DNA from: Zingiber officinale
Lineage: Eukaryota > Streptophyta > Magnoliopsida > Zingiberales > Zingiberaceae
Assembly (NCBI RefSeq): GCF_018446385.1
Contig: NC_055996.1
Location: 124,841,750 to 124,905,749 of the forward strand
Direction: 5' to 3'
Length of the DNA: 64,000 bases
Position 1 is the first letter of the stretch. Each line of letters starts with the position of its first letter. Position numbers and translations under genes: made by a program. The notes beneath the pieces are model-generated. The model worked only from the letters and a program-made list of their open reading frames with translations, had not been told where the DNA came from and made no database searches. Shown one piece after another: positions 1 through 12,949 of the stretch.

Positions 1-545
1 ACAAAGTTAGGCAAATAGAGCAAATAATATTAAACAATTAAGTTGACAGCCTTCGGACTGTCCGGTCGGATTTCAGATTTTCTGGAAACCATAGGTCGAA
101 CCGACGCCTACTATTCCCTCGTCGGGGAACGCACCCTCACCTATTCCTGTTAGGAGAATTTACCTGTTGCTAGATCGGTCCTCTAAATTGACTGGACTTT
201 CTGCCTAGGGTTACCACCCCTATGACCTAGGGTTACCACCCCCTAGGGTTTTCCTCAGCCTAGGGTTACCACCCCCTATGACCTAGGATTACCACCCCCT
301 AGGATTTTCCACCTGCCTAGCCGCAGCTAGGACTTCCCACCACCTAAGGTTACCGCCCCCTATGACCTAGTGTTACCACTTCCTAGGATTTTCCACCTGC
401 CTAGAATCCACTAGGATTTTTTCTGCAAGCTTATTCAAACTTGTTAGATCACAAAGAACCTTAACTTTGAACCCTTTGCTATTATCAAAACCTAGGTTCG
501 ATCGTCGGATGCTTCTCGAACCAACTAAGGTAACCTAGAAAGTCT
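1..545 (-). repeat. Partial TGTTGG-family LTR with CCTAGG-rich tandem repeats
   Basis: On the minus strand this stretch has the module GTTCCCCGACGAGGGAA followed by TAGGCGTCG (plus-strand positions about 104-140), which also occurs in the LTR copies near 17930, 37645 and 39505. Between about 205 and 420 lie imperfect tandem copies of a motif of the form CCTAGGGTTACCACCCCCTA, alternating with CCTAGGATTTTCC variants. No LTR terminus is visible inside the window on either side, so the copy is a fragment. The assignment rests on the shared module only. Confidence 0.5.
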
Positions 546-1224
546 GGTTAAAGGGATACCCTCTATCACATGCCTCCTGGTTATATAATTGCTAGATTAC
601 ATAAGTTATTTCCTAACATTAATTTGGGAAAAACTCCTAAAACTCTTATTAGTCTCTCTAAAAAAGGATTGGTCCCTATATCAAGGCCTCCAGAAAGTGG
701 GATATCCTCTATACTAAGGATCCCCCAGTTATCTAGTCTAGTCAACCTTAACATAGAGATAAATCTCTCACATCTACATGCATTCATCACATATATATTT
801 TGTCAAACGCATACACACATAGAACAAGTCATAAACACTTCATTGAATAAGAAAATAAGCAAATACATAGTTCATACATCAATATCACATCATAACTACT
901 TACTATATCCTAAGAATTAGAGAATCTACTCTATTACAAGAAAATACAACCAAAGGATGAAGAAAACAGCAAACTACAACTCAATATATGGAAATAGAAA
1001 GAAGATAGTGCTTATCCTTAAAGTCAGACGTCTTTGGAGGCATTCCCTCGCTCCAAAGTGGATGAATGTTGTAGATCAATGAAGATAGAGGCTCTAGGAT
1101 TCCTTAGATAATGGAAAACCCTTTCCAAAGGAAAGGGCAGAGCCCCAAACCAAATATCTAACCTAAGGGGAGAAAATCCCCTTATATAGAGGCGGGACAC
1201 AACCTCCTTTTGTTCTCTGTCACA
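546..1224. other. Unassigned sequence, possibly an LTR remnant in minus orientation
   Basis: No coding signal was found. The reading frames of about 116 and 69 residues at 570-920 look random in composition. On the minus strand a TATATAAGG-like box is visible near 1176-1184 (plus strand CCCCTTATATAG), followed by a pyrimidine- and G-rich leader, as in an LTR promoter. No LTR ends were found. The right edge is the point where the truncated LTR of Copia A begins. Confidence 0.3.
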
Positions 1225-3593
1225 TGGTCGTAGTGTAATTAGGTATTAGTTTATCTTGACTATATAATTACACTAGTACACTCAGAGTGTATTGAGTAGG
1301 ACCATTTGAGGTCGTTTCTTTTATACTGACTTTATAAAGAAACAAAGACCTCGGTTATTATGGAAGTGTGTGCTCTTAATCCTAATATAATAACAAGCAC
1401 ATATATTTGATATTTATTTCTTTAATTTATAAATGGGTGAGATTTAGTTCGATAAATCAATAAGCCCGATAAGTTGGGAAATGGTATCACTTATAGTGTG
1501 TGTTGTTGATTATAGAAGGAAACTGTGTCCTAGAGATACTAGGTTGATAATGTCCTCAAGAGGAGCTCATAAGGATTGTCATGTTAAACCCTGCAGGTGG
1601 ACTTAGTCCGACATGATAATAAGGTTGAGTGGTACTACTCTTGGACTTAGATATTAATTAAATGAGTTGTCAGTAACTCACTTAATTAGTGGACATTCGA
1701 TATCTTAAACACAGGGAGATTAACACGCTCATAATAAGAAGGAGCCCAAAAATGTAATTTGGGATTGGTGCGGTAGTTCAATAATAGTTCTCTAGTGGAA
1801 TGAATTAGTATTGATAAAATTAAGTTGTGTGTTCGGGGCGAACACGGGATGCTTAATTTTATCGGGAGACCAAAACCAATTCCTCCTCTCAGTCCCTATC
1901 GTAGCCTCTTATTTATAGAGTTCTATACCCACCTATACCCACCTTCTATACCCACCAATAGGGGGCCGGCCAAGCTAGCTTGGGAACCAAGCTAGGGCCG
2001 GCCTAGGTATAAAATTGGCCGGCCCTAGCTTGAACCCAAGCTAGTGGGGGCCGGCAAAATTAAATTAAAAAAGAATTTTAATTTTAATTTTTATTATGTG
2101 GAAGAAATAATTTATTAAAGAGAATTTAAATTAAAATATCTCTCTTATAAAAGATCTACAAAAGATTAAAGAAAGAGATTAGATCTCTTTCCTTATTTGT
2201 AGATTGGTGAGATATTTTATTTTCTCTCTAAAAATTATTCACATGTTGTAAAATTAAAATTATAGAAATTTCCTTTTATCAACCATGAAGAGATTTTTGA
2301 AGAGAAATTTTAATTTTAAAATTTTCGGAGATAAATTAGGAAGTTTTAATTTGTTGATTGAAATTCTCCTAATTTTTCTCTATTGATTGTGGCCGGCCAA
2401 TACATGGATTAAAAGGAAGTTTTATTTAATACTTCAAATTAATTCATGTCAAGGAAAATTAAGGAAATTTTATTGTAATTAAATTTCCTAATTTGCCTAG
2501 GCCAAGGAATATAAAAGAAGGGGTGAGGGTGCCTTCATGGGTGACAACCTCTATTATTTTTCTCCCTCTTTTCCTTGGTGTGGTGGCCGGCCCTTCCCTT
2601 TCTCTCTTCTCCTCTTGTTGGCCGAAACCTATCTTCTTGGTGGAGCTTTTGTTTGTGGCCGGATCAAGGAAGGAGAAGAAGGAGAGAAAGCAAGTCTCAT
2701 CTCTAGCATCCCTTGGAGCATTGGTGGTGGCCGAAATTCTTCATCCTTGAAGAAAATTGTTGTGGCCGACCATCCTCTTCCTTTCTTTCTCTTTTGTGGT
2801 GGCCGAAACCTATCTCTTGCTTGGAGTTCTTGTGGTGGCCGGATACTACTTGGAGAAGAAGAAGAAGGAGGAGAGAAAGCTTGTATCCCTTGGAGCTTGG
2901 TTGGTGTTTTGTTCTTCGCCCTTGGTGAAGCTTCTTTGTGTTGGCCGAACCTAGCTAGGAGAAGAAGAAGGTGATTGGTGGTTTCTCATCTCGGAAGATC
3001 GTTGCTCACACAACGTCCGAGGTTAGAAGAGGAATACGGTAGAAGATCAAGAGGTCTTTCTAGAAGGTATAACTAGTAATTTTTCTTTCCGCATCATGCT
3101 AGTTATTTATGGAAATAATACCAAATACAAGAGGCTTACGATTCTAGTATTTCGAATATGTTTTTCAAAGTTGTGTTCTTTTGTTTTATTTTTTCCTTGT
3201 GATTTGATTGTTCTTTTCGGTTAACCTAAAGTTATTTTAGGAAATTAAATATTAGATTTCTATAAAAGGTTTTGTCTAATCGGTGGTGGTTGCTCCCATA
3301 TCCAAGAAGCCCATGTGCCTCGCCACGTCAGTACTGGGAACCAATTATGGAAATTAATATTTAATGGAATTAATAACTTAAGGCGATTTGGGTCGAACGT
3401 GTTAAGTTCCGCAGGAGATCCAAGTCAAAACCTAAAAGAACAAATAGATTAAGTTTTGGATCAAACGTGTTAAGTTCCGCAGGCGATCCAAAATTTAATT
3501 TAAAAGAACACATGGTAGCTAGGAAAAGGTTAAGACCTTTGTACAAAATTTTTGTACAGTGGAACCTCTAGGTTTTCCGAGTAGCAACCAACA
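1225..3593 (+). repeat. 5' LTR of Copia element A (5'-truncated)
   Basis: It matches the 3' LTR (8134-10731) along its whole length but lacks the first 225 bp of that LTR. It ends in CAACCAACA, directly followed by a tRNA-Met-type primer binding site. Over the first 700 bp or so I count about 10 single-base differences between the two LTRs, roughly 98.5% identity. A hairpin-forming block with GGCCGGCC and AAGCTAGCTT lies at 1966-2010. The frames of 65-145 residues at 2493-2974 recur in the 3' LTR and are not considered genes. Confidence 0.88.
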
Positions 3594-3595
3594 AT

Positions 3596-3607
3596 TGGTA
3601 TCAGAGC
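3596..3607 (+). other. Primer binding site of Copia A (initiator tRNA-Met type)
   Basis: TGGTATCAGAGC begins two bases after the CA end of the 5' LTR. This is the standard plant Copia primer site complementary to the 3' end of initiator methionine tRNA. It fixes the element's orientation as plus and the LTR end at 3593. Confidence 0.9.
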
Positions 3608-5230
3608 TAGGGTTTTGCCTCTGTGTATTTGGTATTAGTTTAATTATGCACATGTCATACATAATTTAGGCAGGTTAATAGTAGGATGTGCTAACTTTGT
3701 GGATGCAGGATCCAACTATTATGGCTTTTAGTTATTATGTGTGTGATTGGACCCTTGGACATGTCAAGGGCATTTATATGTGTGCATGATTGTATTATAA
3801 AATACAGCAGGAGCTGTATTTAGTTTTATTAGGATTTTATTTTTGATCTAGATACATGTACATTCCTTTTATGGAATATAGGATCAAAAATGTAAAATTC
3901 TATTTATGTCGCGGATCGAATCTTGCAAAGCGTGGAACCTTCTAAGGACCAGAGGCGCAGTGGAACTAGGAGCAAGATGGATGCGACAGCTAGACCCGGT
4001 GGCGGTGGCCAAATATGGCAGCAGCTTGGGATGACAACACACGGAGGACAACTAGAGATAAAAGTCATAATAGTTGAAAATTAGATTTTCTATTTATTGC
4101 TTTTATATTGTGCTGTGTGTGCATGTTGGTTTACATATTTAGTAGGCTAGCATAGTTAAAATTCCTCATTTATAAATAACTAAGTGGGAGAGGGATTTTT
4201 AAGTAAATCCCATGGTCTCCATTACTGGTTTGTAAGTGATGCAAACAAGCTTGCGCGTTGGCTCTGAGTGCCTTCCTCCATAACGGATGAGCTTGTTTGT
4301 GGATCGCTAGAACAGACTTCCATTTTTGGATGACTATAGGAAGTTAATTAAGAGCGTGTGATCTTCCCCAACGGAAGGGGCATAATCTTATTAATGGACT
4401 TAGTGTCAAGTAATGGTATACACTTAGACACATTTAATAGTATCCTCCCCAACGGAGTCACTACTATCACTTGTGTGACCAAAGGGAAACCAACTATTGA
4501 TTTGTCATAAAACTAGATTGGCAATATAATAAAATTAATAAACCTCTCTTACAAATGTTTGAATTTGTATACGTCCACACTAACGTGGCATACAAGATTC
4601 ATGGTGTTTGAGGTAATTTTATTTGTCAAAAAGTTATATTGACAAGATAGTCAATGGGTAAAACCCTCCTCTTGCAAATGATGAATTTGTATACGTCCAC
4701 ACTAACGTGGCATGCAAAATTCACGGTGTTTGAGGTGTTGGTAAATTTAAATAATATTGTTTGAGGAATCAATGTTATTTTAAATTCAAAGAGTTTTGAC
4801 CAAATATTTGATCAAAGACAGATCAACTATTAATTTTATTCGTCATAAAGTAAAGTTGACGAGATAATAAAATTAATGAATAAAATCTTCTCTTCGATTT
4901 TGTATACACAAAATTCATGGAGATTTTAAGGAGTTGATCTTGACCAAATATTTTTGTGATTCTTAGGATGTTTGTCAATCCCTAGTAGTCATACTATAGA
5001 AAAAGACTTAGTAGTCTCAATTGTAATGATTAGAAATAGGACTTGGACATTAAGGTAGACTGTCTTCTTAGAACTAAGAACAATTTAGGTGTATTTAATT
5101 CATTAGTTGAAACATGTCTAGTGGTGTTATCTACCAGAACCTAGAGTGTAGATACAAGATGCCATTAATCATGTCTGCAATTCATTGCAGGGTTCCAGGA
5201 AACCCGACAACTAAATGAAAGGTAAATCAC
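3608..5230 (+). mobile_element. Copia A leader region without recognisable gag
   Basis: This is where gag would normally lie, between the primer site and the protease/integrase remnants. I see no zinc knuckle, no gag-like frame and no open frame of useful length. The sequence is AT-rich, with two near-copies of a ~130-bp unit (around 4555-4625 and 4685-4745) that share the string TATACGTCCACACTAACGTG. It resembles the non-coding filler of a non-autonomous element. A very decayed gag cannot be excluded. Confidence 0.55.
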
Positions 5231-8118
5231 CGTCCACATGGGCACTACTGTAAAAGTGGTAGTTGTTACAGTGGGAGATGTTTATCCTTTGATAAGAATA
5301 TAATATGGATTTTAAGTAATTGTCTTTACGTACCAAGTTTAGAAAGAACCTGATTTCAGTTTTTAAACTATTATAGATATAGTGTCTATTTTGATAACAA
5401 AGTTGTTATCAAGAAAAATAGGAAAGTTATCTATTCTGGTATGATGGTTGACAATTTATAATCCAATAACTCCCACGATGCAACAAATGGAAATTAGTAA
5501 CACATCTTCTAATTTTAAGAGGAAGCAACCTTCGGAAATGAACCAATTATATCTTTGGCATCTAAAGCTAGGTTATACTTGAGTAGGATTCATTGGTAGC
5601 TGATGAACTTGTGGGTTCATTGGTAGTGGAAATCTTTCCAACCTGCGAGTCTTACTTGGAAGAAAAATAACCAAGAAGCTTTTAAGTCCAAGGGGTATGG
5701 AGTCAAAGATATGTTGAAATCGGTTCATTCTGATTTGTGTGATCCTATGACTATCCAGACAAGAGGTAGTATTGAATATTTTGTCTAATTTATAGAAAAC
5801 TATTCAAGATACAAATAAATTTACTTAATGTACTGTAAGACTAAGTACTTTGATTAGTTCAAAGAGTACAAGGTTGATGTGGAGGAATAAAGTAAAAAGT
5901 CACTATGGAAGATCGTAGTGGCAAGTACCTCTTGAGAGATTTTAGGAGTCACTTATCAGAAGTTGGATTTCAATCCTAACTAACTACATCTGGTACACCC
6001 CAACAGAATGGTGTAGTAGAAAGAAGGTAAAGAACTCTTATGGAATAATTAGATAGATGATGAGTTATTCAGAAAATTACCAAATTTGTTTTAAGGATAA
6101 ACTCTGAAAATGAAAGTGAACATAGTGCCTTCCAAGTCATAACTCTCTACTCATATAGAATTACTGAATAGGCGTAAGCCTATTTTGAAGCATATTCGGA
6201 TTCGGGTAATCCAGCACATATGTTAAAGAGAGATAATGATAAGTTGGATAGGAGTTCACTTGTTTGTAAGTTATCCTAGATAAACAAAAGTAGGTTTATA
6301 GTCTTAAAAATCAGAAGGTCATTGATAGCATCAATGACTGTTTTTTAGAAAAGGACTATATAATGAACCACATGCTCATAAGTAAATTTGTTCTTAAGGA
6401 AATAATAAAAGACATGTCTAATCTAGTAACAACTGTACAAGATGAGATACCACAAGAAAACTGCAACACGTATCACAAATGATACACAATTGCAGAAAAT
6501 GTCTTGTCGTAGTGGGAGGGTTGTTAAGCAACCTTAAAAGATTCATGTTTTGGGAGAGTTTTTGAACTCGATCCATGAAGGACATGAACCTGATCTCCGG
6601 ACATATGACGAAGCACTCCAAGATAAATATGAAGCATCTTGGCAAAGAGTAATGAATAATAGAATTAGAATATATGTATTCTAATTAAATCTGGAAGCTT
6701 GTAGAACCACCAAGTGGTGTAAAAATCTTTGGGTGTAAAAGGTCTATAATAGAAAAAGAGGGATAGACAGGAAGGTAGAAACCTTCAAAGCAAGGCTTGA
6801 TGAAAAAGGAAACCTTTTTCACTGGTAGCCATGCTTAAGTCTATCCGGATTCTTTTATCTATTTGGCAAGTGGATATCAAGACAGCATTCCTTAATGGAA
6901 GTCTTGAAGAAAGCATCCATATAAAGCAACCAGAAGGGTTCATTGCAAAGTGTTAAGAGCCTCTTGTGTGCAAGCTCAATCAGTCTATGGACTGATACAA
7001 AGCTTCAAGGTCTTGGAACATCCAGTTTATCAAAGTAATCCAAACCTATGGATTTATTGAGTAAACGGATAAAGTCTTGTGTATACAAAAGATGTGATGG
7101 AAACGTGGTGGTATTTCTTGTACTATACGGAGATAACATTTTTGGTAGTTGGAAATAATATCAAAATGTTGTCAGAAGTAAGGGTATGGTTGTCCAAATA
7201 ATTCGATATAAAGGACTTGGGAGAATGTATATATTTTTGAGATCAAAGTAATAAGGGATCGCAAGAAAAAATATATTTATCCCAAGCTTGATACATCGGA
7301 AAAATCCTTGCTCGTTTTAAGCATGCAAAATTCCTAGAAAGGTTTCTTACCTTTTAAGCATGGAGTGTCTTTATCTAAAGAGATGTCTCCGATGACATCA
7401 AAGGAGATTGAGGACATGTAGGCAGTTCTTTATGCTTCGGCAGTTAGACAACCTAATGTATGCTATGCACAGAAATCTGTTTTGCCAAGGGCATAGTTAG
7501 CAGATATCAAAGTAACCCTAGACAAGGACATTGGACTGCAGTAAAGCATATATTAAAGTACCTTAGAGGCACTAAAGATTATATGCTAGCTTACAAGGCA
7601 GTTAATTTGGTTCCTATGGGTTGTATGGATTTTGACCTCCAATCGGATAGGGACAATAATAAGTCAACCTCGGGGTTTTGTGTTTATTTTAGGAGGTAAA
7701 GTCATAACTATGAAAGAGTGATAAGCATAGGTGTTTTTCTGGACTCCACCATAGAAGCTTAGTATATGGCAAGCCTCTGAGGTAGCCATTAAAAGCTGTA
7801 TGACTCAATAACCTCAAGATAGACTTAGATATGATTTCTGGTTTGTCCAAAGATTATTACAATTTATTGTAATAATGTTGGTGCAGTAGCAAACTCGAAG
7901 AAACCATAAGTCTATAAGGTAAGTAAACACAATAGAAAGCATGTACCACCCAATACGAGAAATCGTATAAATGAGGAGAAGTTGTTGCCGCCTAGATTGC
8001 ATCAGGTGATGACCTATTGATCCTTCCACTAAGGTCCTTAAGGCAAGAGCTTTTGATGGGCATGTTGAAGGATTAGGAATCAGATGTATGGCAGCAGATA
8101 TAGCAGCTTAGTCTTTTA
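5230..8118 (+). pseudogene. Copia A pol remnant (GAG-pre-integrase, integrase, RT, RNase H)
   Basis: Domain traces appear in Copia order but are broken by many stops and frameshifts. A CLYVPS-like protease/pre-integrase stretch lies near 5310-5460. The integrase start HSDLCDPMT is at about 5725 and NGVVERR at about 6010. The RT motif VDIKTAFLNGSLEE is at about 6868, and the RT catalytic box has decayed to LYGDN near 7115. An RNase H-like LRGTKDYML stretch is near 7560, with SDRDNNKSTSGFCVYF near 7640. The element can encode no working enzyme. The closest affinity is probably the Tork/Angela branch, which is inference. Confidence 0.85.
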
Positions 8119-8133
8119 GTATAAGTGGGAGAT
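8119..8133 (+). other. Polypurine tract of Copia A
   Basis: The purine-rich stretch AAGTGGGAGA directly precedes the TGTTAG start of the 3' LTR, where Copia elements prime plus-strand DNA synthesis. Together with the primer site at 3596 it defines the internal region. Confidence 0.75.
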
Positions 8134-10731
8134 TGTTAGAGTGTATACTAAAAGTCTAGCTTTTGGTATAAACATTTATCTAGAAATAAGAATCACATTG
8201 GTCAAATGTCTACATTTATGATAAATGTAGTTGTTCAATTAATTTATATTGTAGATGACATGGTGTGTGGTGTCACACACAGAAGATCATGTTATCAGTA
8301 CCTTATAAATTATAAACAGTAGCTCACGACCATGATGGAAAGGAACAAACCATTGGAAGGTCGTAGTGTAATTAGGTATTAGTTTATCTTGACTATATAA
8401 TTACACTAGTACACTCAGAGTGTATTGAGTAGGACCATTTGAGGTCATTTCTTTTATACTGACTTTATAAAGAAACAAATACCTCGGTTATTATGGAAGT
8501 GTGTGCTCTTAATCCTAATATAATAACAAGCACATATATTTGATATTTATTTCTTTAATTTATCAATGGGTGAGATTTAGTTCGATAAATCAATAAGCCC
8601 GATAAGTTGGGAAATGGTATCACTTATAGTGTGTGTTGTTGATTATAGAAGGAAACTGTGTCCTAGAGATACTAGGTTGATAATGTCCTCAAGAGGAGCT
8701 CATAAGGATTGTCATGTTAAACCCTGCAGGTGGACTTAGTCCGACATGATAATAAGGTTGAGTGGTACTACTCTTGGACTTAGATATTAATTAAATGAGT
8801 TGTCAGTAACTCACTTAATTAGTGGACATTCGATATCTTAAACACAGGGAGACTAACACGCTCATAATAAGAAAGAGCCCAAAAATATAATTTGGGATTG
8901 GTGCGGTAGTTCAATAATAGTTCTCTAGTGGAATGAATTAGTATTGATAAAATTAAGTTGTGTGTTCGGGGCTAACACGGGATGCTTAATTTTATCGGGA
9001 GACCAAAACCAATTCCTCCTCTCGGTCCCTATCATAGCCTCTTATTTATAGAGTTCTATACCCATCTATACCCACCTTCTATACCCACCAATAGGGGGTC
9101 GGCCAAGCTAGCTTGGGAACCAAGCTAGGGCCGGCCTAGGTATAAAATTGGGTGGCCGGCCCTAACTTGAACCCAAGCTAGTGGGGCCGGCCAAATTAAA
9201 TTAAAAAGGAATTTTAATTTTAATTTTTATTATGTGGAAGAAATAATTTATTAAAGAGAATTTAAATTAAAATATCTCTCTTATAAAAGATCTACAAAAG
9301 ATTAAAGAAAGAGATTAGATCTCTTTCCTTATTTGTAGATTGGTGAGATATTTTATTTTCTCTCTAAAAAAATTATCCACATGTTGTAAAATTAAAATTA
9401 TAGAAATTTCCTTTTATCAACCATGAAGAGATTTTTGAAGAGAAATTTTAATTTTAAAATTTCCGGAGATAAATTAGGAAGTTTTAATTTGTTGATTGAA
9501 ATTCTCCTAATTTTTCTCTATTGATTGTGGCCAGCCAATACATGGATAAAAAGGAAGTTTTATTTAATACTTTAAATTAATTCATGTCAAGGAAAATTAA
9601 GGAAATTTTATTGTAATTAAATTTCCTAATTTGCCTAGGCCAAGGAATATAAAAGAAGGGGTGAGGGTGCCTTCATGGGTGACAACCTCTATTATTTTTC
9701 TCCCTCTTTTCCTTGGTGTGGTGGCCGGCCCTTCCCTTTCTCTCTTCTCCTCTTGTTGGCCGAAACCTATCTTCTTGGTGGAGCTTTTGTTTGTGGCCGG
9801 ATCAAGGAAGGAGAAGAAGGAGAGAAAGCAAGTCTCATCTCTAGTATCTCTTGGAGCATTGGTGGTGGCCGAAATTCTTCATCCTTGAAGAAAATTGTTG
9901 TGGCCGGCCATCCTCTTCCTTTCTTTCTCTTTTGTGGTGGCCGAAACCTATCTCTTGCTTGGAGTTCTTGTGGTGGCCGGATACTACTTGGAGAAGAAGA
10001 AGAAGAAGGAGAGAAAGCTTGTATCCCTTAGAGCTTGGTTGGTGTTTTGTTCTTCGTCCTTGGTGAAGCTTCTTTGTGTTGGCCGAACCTAGCTAGGAGA
10101 AGAAGAAGGTGATTGGTGGTTTCTCATCTCGGAAGATCGTTGCCCACACAACGTTCGAGGTTAGAAGAGGAATACGGTAGAAGATCAAGAGGTCTTTCTA
10201 GAAGGTAAAACTAGTAATTTTTCTTTCCGCATCATGCTAGTTATTTATGGAAATAATACCAAATACAAGAGGCTTACGATTCTAGTATTTCGAATATGTT
10301 TTTCGAAGTTGTGTTCTTTTGTTTTATTTTTTCCTTGTGATTTGATTGTTCTTTTCGGTTAACCTAAAGTTATTTTAGGAAATTAAATATTAGATTTCTA
10401 TAAAAGGTTTTGTCTAGTCGGTGGTGGTTGCTCCCATATCCAAGAAGGTCATGTGCCTCGCCACGTCAGTACTGGGAACCAATTATGGAAATTAATATTT
10501 AATGGAATTAATAACTTAAGGCGATTTGGGTCGAATGTGTTAAGTCCCGCAGGAGATCCAAGTCAAAACCTAAAAGAACAAATAGATTAAGTTTTGGATC
10601 AAACGTGTTAAGTTCCGCAGGCGATCCAAAATTTAATTTAAAAGAACACATGGTAGCTAGGAAAAGGTTCAGACCTTTGTACAAAATTTTTGTACAGTGG
10701 AACCTCTAGGTTTTCCGAGTAGCAACCAACA
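8134..10731 (+). repeat. 3' LTR of Copia element A (complete, 2.6 kb)
   Basis: It begins TGTTAGAGTG after a polypurine tract and ends CAACCAACA. It is 2598 bp long, near the upper range for Copia LTRs. Related LTRs are the solo copy at 18677-21268 (reverse orientation) and a shorter, diverged one at 33136-34905. The 5-bp target duplication cannot be tested because the 5' LTR end is missing. The right edge abuts the reverse transcriptase start of Copia B. Confidence 0.92.
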
Positions 10732-11326
10732 CTCGGATCTCATGGCCTCTAGCCATTTATCAGAATCTGGTCTCATCTCAGCTTCCTGATAGGAGGTAGG
10801 CTTATTCTCAACGAGCATAACGTCATCATGGTCAGACAATAGAAATGAGTATCTCTCAGGCTGACGACATATCCTATCAGACCTGCGAAGAGATAGGTCT
10901 ACTTGAACTGGTTGTTGTTCCTCAACTCCTTGTGCAACAACATTTTGTCCAGTTCAACTTCCATCAAGGCTTCAGTGCTATGGTCCATATCTTGAACTTC
11001 TTCAAGATCAAACGTACTCCCACTAGTTTTTGTAGAAATAAAGTACTTTTCTAGAAATACCCCAGTTTTAGCCACAAACACTTTGTGGTGACTGGGAATG
11101 TAGAAATAATATCCCTTCGTTTCTTTGGGATATCATATAAAATAGCACTTATCGGATTTGGGTCTCAGTTTGTCTGAGACTTGACATCAAATGTAAGCCT
11201 CACAACCCTAAATCCTCATAAAAAATATCTGTGCATCTCTCTCAGTCCATATCCTATATAGTGTCTTTATCACAGCTTTGGATGGAACACGGTTAAGTGT
11301 GAAGGTGCTGTGTCTAGAGCATATCC
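10732..11326 (-). pseudogene. Copia B pol: integrase end and start of RT
   Basis: Read on the minus strand, the frame downstream of the integrase continues with a stretch resembling the Copia integrase C-terminus (VFLEKYF and DLEEVQDMDHS near 10905-11075). It then reaches a KWLEAMRSE-like start of the reverse transcriptase just before 10732, where the sequence is cut by the 3' LTR of element A. A stop separates it from the integrase frame at about 11326. The rest of RT, RNase H and the 3' LTR of this element are not in the window. Confidence 0.7.
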
Positions 11327-12451
11327 CTAAAAAGATATAGGAAGATCTGTGTGACTCATCATAGATCGTACCATATCTAATAGGGTACGATTCCTCCTTT
11401 CAGATACACCATTCCACTGTGGTGTTCCAGGAGGAGTGAGTTGGGATAGAATCCCACACTCAGCTAGATAGTCACGAAACTCATAGCTAAGGTATTCACC
11501 ACCTCGATCTGATCGAAGTATTTTAATACTCTTGCCTAACTGGTTTTGTACTTCATTTTTGAATTCTTTGAACTTTTCAAAGGATTGTGACTTATGTGTC
11601 ATCAGATACATATAACCATATCTACTGAAGTCATCAGTAAATGTAATGAAGTACCTATAACCACCTCTGGCAGTGACATTGAAAGGGTCACATACATCAC
11701 TATGTATAAGTCCTAACAAGTCAGTTGCTCTTTCATTGTGTCCATTAAAGGGAGTCTTGGTCATCTTGCCCAGTAGGCATGATTCGCATGTCTCATACGA
11801 TTCAAAATCAAATAAATCCAGCAAACCATCTTTATGGAGCTGGGATAAGCGATTCTCATTTATATGACCTAAGCGAAAATGCCAGAGATAGCTTCGGTTC
11901 ATTTCATTCGACTTGAACCTTTTGGTACTTATGTTATAGATGGGGTTCTCTAAGTCTAGAATGTAGAGTCCGTTCATCAGAGGTGTACTACAATAGAACA
12001 TATCGTTTAAATAAACGGAACAACATTTGTTCTTTATTATAAACGAAAAGCCTTTCTTGTCTAAATAAGAAACTAAAATGATGTTCTTTGTGAGAGCAGG
12101 CACATAACAACATTCATCTAATTCTATTGCAAGCCCAGAGGGCAGAGATAGAAAGTAAGTTCCTACAGCAATAGCAGCAACTCGTGCTCCATTGCCTACT
12201 CGTACGTCCACCTCGTCATTCGTCAATGCCCTGCTATTTCTCAGCGTCTGCACATTAGTACAAATGTGAGAAGCACATCCGATATCTAATACCCACGATG
12301 AAGAAATAGAAAGATTGACTTCTATAACATATATACCTGAAGTAGAAATCTCATTTCTCTTCTTCTTAAGATCTTCTAGGTATCTTTTGCAGTTCCTCTT
12401 CCAATGCCCGGTCTGACGGCAGTGGAAGCAGGTAGCATCCTTGGCAACCAC
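11327..12451 (-). pseudogene. Copia B zinc knuckle, protease and integrase
   Basis: A 374-residue open stretch. It starts with the nucleocapsid knuckle CFHCRQTGHWKRNC (CX2CX4HX4C). The aspartic protease site follows as WVLDIGCASHIC, where the usual D-T/S-G reads D-I-G, probably inactivating. The GAG-pre-integrase domain is around residues 150-230 (LWHFRLGH, CESCLLGK). The integrase core has its first catalytic Asp in HSDVCDP, its second in LRSDRGGEY and the Glu in NGVSERR. The frame is continuous with gag upstream apart from TGA at 12449-12451. Confidence 0.85.
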
Positions 12452-12949
12452 TCATTTAGGTTTCATTACCTTGCCTTTGCCCTTGGCTTGGGACTTTACC
12501 TTACCTTTAGGCTTACCCTTGCCTTTATGCTTTTGCACCATCAAAATGAAGTTGGGCTTTACCTTCTTAAGGTTGAGCTCAGCAGTTCGCAACATGCTTA
12601 GCAGCTCAGGCAGTGACTTATGAATTTCGTTCATATTGTAATTTATGACAAATTAACTGTAACTTTCTGGCAAGGATTGCAAGATCAAGTCAGTGGTCAG
12701 TTCTTGGCCAAGTGGGAATCCCAACTTCTGTAGGTTCTCTATGTACCCAATCATCTTGAGTACATATGTACCTACGAGAGTTTCATCTTGCATCTTGCAC
12801 TGAAATAGTACCTTAGAGATCTCGAATCTCTCATGTCTTGCTTGTCCTTGATATCGTTGATGAAGATATTCAACCATATCATAAGAAGTCATCAACTCGT
12901 GTTGCTTCTGAAGCTCAGAGTTCATGGTTGCGAGCATGAGGCATGACAC
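12452..12949 (-). pseudogene. Copia B gag (two in-frame stops)
   Basis: The frame carries a Copia gag domain (LQSLPESYS, KMIGYIENLQKLGFPL) and then a lysine/glycine-rich basic linker leading to the zinc knuckle. It is broken by a TAA just after LPESYS (about 12650-12652) and a TGA at 12449-12451; otherwise gag, protease and integrase share one frame. The N-terminal part probably extends upstream to about 13150 in shifted or broken form. Gag forms the virus-like particle in intact relatives. Confidence 0.75.

Noticed and set aside
2493..2974. Frames of 65-145 residues, some looking like signal peptides, repeated at 9631-10092
   Set aside because: They lie inside the two LTRs of Copia A and are duplicated only because the LTRs are. 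No known domain, and they overlap one another in different frames.
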